Source: CAYUIG01 sp964444685
GTDB taxonomy: Bacteria > Gemmatimonadota > Gemmatimonadetes > Longimicrobiales > RSA9
DNA: 8,391 nt
Assembly (NCBI GenBank): GCA_964444685.1
Contig: CAYUIG010000082.1
Coordinates: 1-8,391 of the forward strand
Direction of reading: 5' to 3'
Below, in pieces: positions 5,442-8,391 of the stretch (positions within the stretch are counted from its first letter, which is position 1; every line of letters begins with the position of its first letter). A program made the translations under genes and the position numbers. The notes under the pieces were generated by a model. That model made no database searches. It worked only from the letters and a program-made list of their open reading frames with translations, and was not told where the DNA came from.

Positions 5442-6700
5442 GATGCGAGTCGGGAGTCGCGAGTCGGGAGTCGGGAGCATGGGCCCGGCATTACGGCAAA
5501 TTCTGCATGCTGGCCGTCCTCGGGTTGTCTGGATGCGGCGAGCGTGTCGAGCTCGGACCGATCGTTACGTTCGCGGAGTCGGGCGCGGGGAATCCGACCG
5601 TCGCCGTCGGTGCCGATGGCGCGGCGTACGTGGCGTGGGTCGCGGAGTCGGACGTGTGGCTTGCGCGCTCCTCCGGTGCCGAGTGGTCCGCGCCGGTGCG
5701 TGTGAACGACATCGATGGCGACGCGGCGCCGCACGATCAGGCGCCGGCCCAGGTCGCCGTCGCGCCCGACGGTGCGGTGTACGTGGTGTGGCAGAACAAC
5801 CGGATCATACCCGGACGTCGTTTCCCGGCGAGCGACCTGCGCATCGCGCGGTCTTTGAATGCGGGGCGGACCTTCTCACCGGCGACGTACGTGAACGATG
5901 ACGCGGGTGGATTGCCGACGTCGCACACGTTCCATGACATCGCGGTGGGCGCGGACGGCGCGGTGCACGTGAGCTGGATCGATGGACGCGCGCGTGCGCT
6001 GGCGGAAACCGACGACGAGGGTCATGCCGCGATGCATCATGCGGCGGGACCGGGCTCCGAGGTGCGCATTGCTACGTCTCTGGATGGCGGGCGGACGTTC
6101 GGTGCATCGCGCGTGGTCATGGAGCCGGTCTGCCCGTGCTGCCGGACCGCCCTGGCGTTGGGCGGTGACGGGCGCGTAAACATCGGGTTCCGCTCGGAGA
6201 TGGACAGTGACCTGCGCGACATCGTCGTGGCCACGTCCACCGATGGCGGTGACACGTTCGGTGAGCCGGTGCGCGTGCATGCAGACGACTGGCGCATCGA
6301 GGGTTGTCCGCACGCGGGACCGGGGCTCGCGCTGGATGGCGCGGGCCGCCTGCACGTGGCGTGGTACACGGGCGAGGAGTCGCGTCAGGGCGTGCACTAT
6401 GCGGTGTCCTCCGACGGGGGGCGGACGTTCTCGTCGCCGGCCGCGCTGCTCACGGGCGGGTGGGTGCCCGTGTCGCAGGTGAAGCTGGCCGCGGATTCGG
6501 CCGGACGCGTGTGGATCGCGTGGTCGGATCCGCGCACCGATGCGGGCGCGGTTCGGCTTGCCGTCGTGGATGGTGATTCGCCGCGTTCGATCTCGGCGGA
6601 GGACATGGCGGGCGGATCACCCGATGTCGCAGCGGGTGAGGCGGGTGCGTGGGTGGCGTGGCTCGACGGCGGCGCCGTGCGCGTGCGCTTCGTGCGCTGA
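5438..6700 (+). CDS. Asp-box (BNR) beta-propeller lipoprotein with CPCC and CPH motifs
   Basis: The product has 420 residues. A signal sequence (ARHYGKFCMLAVLGLSGC) ends in lipobox LSGC at Cys33, so the mature protein is a lipid-anchored envelope protein. It carries four Asp-box motifs S-x-[DN]-x-G-x-T-F at 139-146, 214-221, 267-274 and 324-331, plus repeated AVAPDGAVYVVW-type strands, together making a six-bladed-type propeller. Generic annotation would be exo-alpha-sialidase, but I see no FRIP-type arginine motif. Instead there are C232-P-C-C235 and C290-P-H292 in adjacent blades, and a His cluster at 196-201. Together these could form one thiol/imidazole metal site or a disulfide pair. The ATG overlaps the TonB receptor stop (ATGA), showing coupling with it. 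The first 14 codons are made of a heptanucleotide tandem repeat; an in-frame ATG at 5507 (MLAVLGL) would leave no basic n-region, so 5438 is preferred, but the true start is uncertain. Confidence 0.85.
   Translation: MRCESGVASRESGAWARHYGKFCMLAVLGLSGCGERVELGPIVTFAESGAGNPTVAVGADGAAYVAWVAESDVWLARSSGAEWSAPVRVNDIDGDAAPHDQAPAQVAVAPDGAVYVVWQNNRIIPGRRFPASDLRIARSLNAGRTFSPATYVNDDAGGLPTSHTFHDIAVGADGAVHVSWIDGRARALAETDDEGHAAMHHAAGPGSEVRIATSLDGGRTFGASRVVMEPVCPCCRTALALGGDGRVNIGFRSEMDSDLRDIVVATSTDGGDTFGEPVRVHADDWRIEGCPHAGPGLALDGAGRLHVAWYTGEESRQGVHYAVSSDGGRTFSSPAALLTGGWVPVSQVKLAADSAGRVWIAWSDPRTDAGAVRLAVVDGDSPRSISAEDMAGGSPDVAAGEAGAWVAWLDGGAVRVRFVR
5447..5477 (+). repeat. Heptanucleotide tandem repeat GAGTCGG at the 5' end of the propeller gene
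   Basis: Four consecutive 7-mers are visible: GAGTCGG, GAGTCGC, GAGTCGG and GAGTCGG (5447-5474), followed by a partial GAG. Because 7 is not a multiple of 3, gain or loss of one unit would shift the reading frame of the gene that starts at 5438. The repeat sits immediately after the ATGA overlap with the receptor. Confidence 0.85.
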
Positions 6701-6704
6701 CGCG

Positions 6705-7295
6705 CTAGCGGCTTCGGGTGAGCGCGAGGCGCGCGATGCGCTCTCCCAAACGGTGGGCGTCGTCGAGTTCGCGATTGCCGGGCGGTTCGGCGCCGGTGTC
6801 AGCGGACGCGCCGTACGTGCCATAGCGGAATCCGCCGTCGTCGTACAACGGGCCGGCCACGACCATGCCGTGGTTGAGCATGGCCAGTAGCAGTGAGACG
6901 ACGACGTGCTCCTTGCCGCCGGTGTCGCCGCCGCCCGTGGCGAACGCGCCGCCGATCCGGTCCTGGAGGAACGGCCAGCCGTCGATGAAGCGCTTCACCT
7001 CGGCGCTCATGTTCGCCCAGTGCACCGGCGAGCCCACGACGATCCCGTCCGCAGACTCCAGCAGCCCGGTCGATACTGAGTCGATCGGCAGGAGTGTCAC
7101 GCGCACGCCCTCGACGGTGCGGGCGCCCATGGCCACCGCTTCCGCCATGTGACGCGTGTAGCCCGTGACCGAGTGGTAGGTAACGAGCACGTGTGCGGAG
7201 TCCGTGCGCTGCGCTGCGATCGGAGTGCTCGCGAATACGAGCGTGAGGAGCGCGGCGGCTAGCGCCATGAAGCGTCTGGCGTGCGTCAACGTCAT
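6705..7295 (-). CDS. Exported WrbA-like flavodoxin-family protein
   Basis: The product has 196 residues. Positions 1-28 (MTLTHARRFMALAAALL...STPIAA) form an export signal with an Arg pair (R7-R8) before the hydrophobic core; cleavage is likely after A28. The mature part aligns in order with NAD(P)H:quinone oxidoreductases of the WrbA type: VLVTYHSVTGYTRHMAEAV (FMN phosphate loop, about 36-54), ADGIVVGSPVHWANMSAEVKRF (82-103), GGAFATGGGDTGGKEHVVVSLLLAMLNHGMVVAG (115-148), then RYGTYGASADTG and an RELDDAHRLGERIA C-terminal helix. The TxTGxT-like loop and the GSPxxxxNM loop are FMN-contacting elements. WrbA proteins are normally cytoplasmic two-electron quinone reductases, so the signal peptide is the odd point. 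The start at 7295 is in ATGA overlap with the upstream gene; CAGGCAGG precedes it. The stop lies 4 bp from the stop of the convergent propeller gene. Confidence 0.88.
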   Translation of the reverse strand: MTLTHARRFMALAAALLTLVFASTPIAAQRTDSAHVLVTYHSVTGYTRHMAEAVAMGARTVEGVRVTLLPIDSVSTGLLESADGIVVGSPVHWANMSAEVKRFIDGWPFLQDRIGGAFATGGGDTGGKEHVVVSLLLAMLNHGMVVAGPLYDDGGFRYGTYGASADTGAEPPGNRELDDAHRLGERIARLALTRSR

Positions 7296-8221
7296 CCTGC
7301 CTGGTGAATGGGCTCCATACGGTCGTTCCGGTCGAGGGCCCGCGTCAACTCGATCAGCAGCGACGGCCACTCGTGCTTGAGCTGCCGCCACATGACACGC
7401 ATCACGCGGTAGCCCGCCGACGCCAGCGCCCGGTCCCGCGCGCGATCCGCCTCCGCCCGCCCGCGCGTCCCGTGGAACGCCAGCCCATCCACCTCGACGA
7501 TGAGACGCTCCCTGTGCCAGCAGAAATCCACCTCGTACCGGCCAACCCGGCTGTTGACCGCCGGCATCGGCAGATTCGCCCTCCGGACCAGTTCGAGGAA
7601 CAGCTTCTCGGCCTGCGATCGCGTGCGCACCGGATCGTTCGCACCGGCGAAGAGCGCGGCCAGCTTGGAAATGCCAGGCTGCCCGACATGTCGGTCGATC
7701 AGCCTCATGAGGTCGCGCTTTCGCAGGACATCTCTCGCGAAAGCCTCGACGATCATCTTCTCGAGGTCACGATCCGAAGCCGCGGGGGCGATGTCGCAGA
7801 GCGTACGTGCGACCGTGGTCACCGGGATCCCATCGAGCAGGGTGCGCTCGTCCTGCCTCAGGCCCGGCACTCGGCGAACGCGGATTCCCGCTCGCGACCT
7901 GGCCCGACCCCGGAACACCAGCACATCGACTGCGCTCTTGTGGTTGCGCGGCTTCAGCTCCCACAGCCCCACCGCACTCCAGCCGCCGATCACGGACCCC
8001 GATCCGCACGCGAGTGTGGCCGCCATTGCCCACGACTTCGGTCCGATCAGCGGGCCGACCCGATAGACACCGCGATGCACCGCGCGCAGATGGTCCGCCT
8101 TTACCATGTTGTCGATCCGATGACGGGTCACGCCATCCTTCAACAGCTGGCGTCGCTCGACCAGTCCGTGTTGCCGGGCCGCACGGCCATCGACCACCTG
8201 CTTCGCATCCCTGCGCTTCAT
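7292..8221 (-). CDS. AbiEi-like winged-helix plus DUF559 (PD-(D/E)XK nuclease-like) protein
   Basis: The product has 309 residues. The N-terminus (RAARQHGLVERRQLLKDGVTRHRIDNMVKADHLRAVHRGVYRVG, about 13-56) is the winged helix seen in AbiEi-type antitoxin-like proteins, followed by a middle region with SVIGGWSAVGLWEL and GIPVTTVARTLCDI. The C-terminus has the DUF559/Vsr-like nuclease fold: E205 in SQAEKLFLELV, then EVDFCW (D232), LIVEVDG (E243, D245), AFH, a DRARDRALASAGY helix and the closing VMRVMW strand. This acidic pattern is compatible with a metal-dependent nuclease, but activity has seldom been shown for such proteins. Many occur as single genes in high-GC bacteria, and no AbiEii toxin partner is visible here. 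Start at 8221 gives family length; AAAGG abuts the ATG directly, so the start is not certain and the frame is open upstream to 8335. It overlaps the flavodoxin by ATGA. Confidence 0.82.
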   Translation of the reverse strand: MKRRDAKQVVDGRAARQHGLVERRQLLKDGVTRHRIDNMVKADHLRAVHRGVYRVGPLIGPKSWAMAATLACGSGSVIGGWSAVGLWELKPRNHKSAVDVLVFRGRARSRAGIRVRRVPGLRQDERTLLDGIPVTTVARTLCDIAPAASDRDLEKMIVEAFARDVLRKRDLMRLIDRHVGQPGISKLAALFAGANDPVRTRSQAEKLFLELVRRANLPMPAVNSRVGRYEVDFCWHRERLIVEVDGLAFHGTRGRAEADRARDRALASAGYRVMRVMWRQLKHEWPSLLIELTRALDRNDRMEPIHQAG

Positions 8222-8317
8222 CCTTTGAACATGCGCACGAAGGCGCCGGAAGCGAATGGCGGGATGTGCCGACTTGCTGTCGATTCGGGACCGGTCTCCG
8301 AAGGTCTTGATCCGCCC

Positions 8318-8391
8318 GCGCCGCAAATGCGTCAATCCCTGCGCCGCAAACGCGTCGAGCGGCGGGTTTGCGGCGTGTATCGCCGCAAACG
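8318..8391. repeat. Cluster of CGCCGCAAA repeats, direct and inverted
   Basis: GCGCCGCAAATGCGTC (8318-8333) and GCGCCGCAAACGCGTC (8341-8356) are 16-mers differing at one base and spaced by 23 bp. A third copy, CGCCGCAAACG (8381-8391), is cut by the window edge. An inverted copy TTTGCGGCG (8367-8375) pairs perfectly with CGCCGCAAA (8381-8389), a 9-bp stem with loop TGTAT. The cluster lies upstream of the minus-strand gene that starts at 8221 and may continue outside the window. No gene was recognised in 8222-8391 besides a possible N-terminal extension of that gene. Confidence 0.8.

Noticed and set aside
4728..5480. 250-residue minus-strand open frame
   Set aside because: It is antisense to the receptor barrel, has no recognisable domain, and its N-terminus comes from the heptamer repeat.
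5438..6700. Sialidase function for the Asp-box protein
   Set aside because: Asp boxes are structural; no FRIP-type motif or arginine triad context was visible, so only the propeller fold is claimed.
8318..8391. CRISPR array
   Set aside because: Repeats are about 16 bp with spacings of 23 and 39 bp, one copy is inverted, and no cas gene is present.

Overview
The window is high-GC bacterial DNA packed with protein genes on both strands. No RNA gene, IS element or CRISPR array was seen. Base composition, the carboxypeptidase-regulatory-like domain fused to a TonB receptor, and the style of the small exported proteins suggest a Gram-negative soil or sediment bacterium. Gemmatimonadota or a similar group is my best guess, but this is inference from general appearance only; the window contains no phylogenetic marker. 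An outer membrane is certain, because a TonB-dependent receptor is present.

Layout. Bases 1-138 hold the C-terminal end of a plus-strand gene, probably a DUF421 (YetF-like) membrane protein. A well-formed promoter at 143-171 then drives a TlpA-type thioredoxin lipoprotein (178-684), with its predicted transcription start on the ATG. A minus-strand gene (692-1105) converges on it, encoding a small membrane protein with two CxxC knuckles, one transmembrane helix and a coiled coil. Divergent from that is a plus-strand pair joined by a GTGA stop/start overlap: an exported DUF3108-like protein (1310-2116) and a two-helix membrane protein with a cytoplasmic beta-rich tail (2113-2607).

The core is a probable plus-strand operon, 2660-6700. 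It contains a small exported Cys/His-rich protein, a 766-residue TonB-dependent receptor, and, overlapping the receptor's stop codon by ATGA, an Asp-box (BNR) beta-propeller lipoprotein. The propeller carries CPCC and CPH motifs but lacks an obvious sialidase active-site motif. The set looks like an envelope system that binds a metal or metal complex at the surface, imports it through the receptor and handles it with Cys/His sites. Copper is the most natural guess, but the metal is not shown by the sequence.

The right end is a minus-strand pair that converges on the operon with 4 bp between the stop codons. The upstream gene (7292-8221) has an AbiEi-like winged-helix N-terminus and a DUF559/PD-(D/E)XK nuclease-like C-terminus. 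It overlaps by ATGA a WrbA-like flavodoxin (6705-7295) that has an export signal, which is unusual for an FMN protein. The last 75 bases contain a cluster of direct and inverted copies of a CGCCGCAAA motif upstream of this pair.

No stretch longer than 300 bases lacks a gene. The most interesting items are the Cys/His protein, receptor and CPCC-propeller operon, the exported flavodoxin, and a heptanucleotide tandem repeat that forms the start of the propeller gene.
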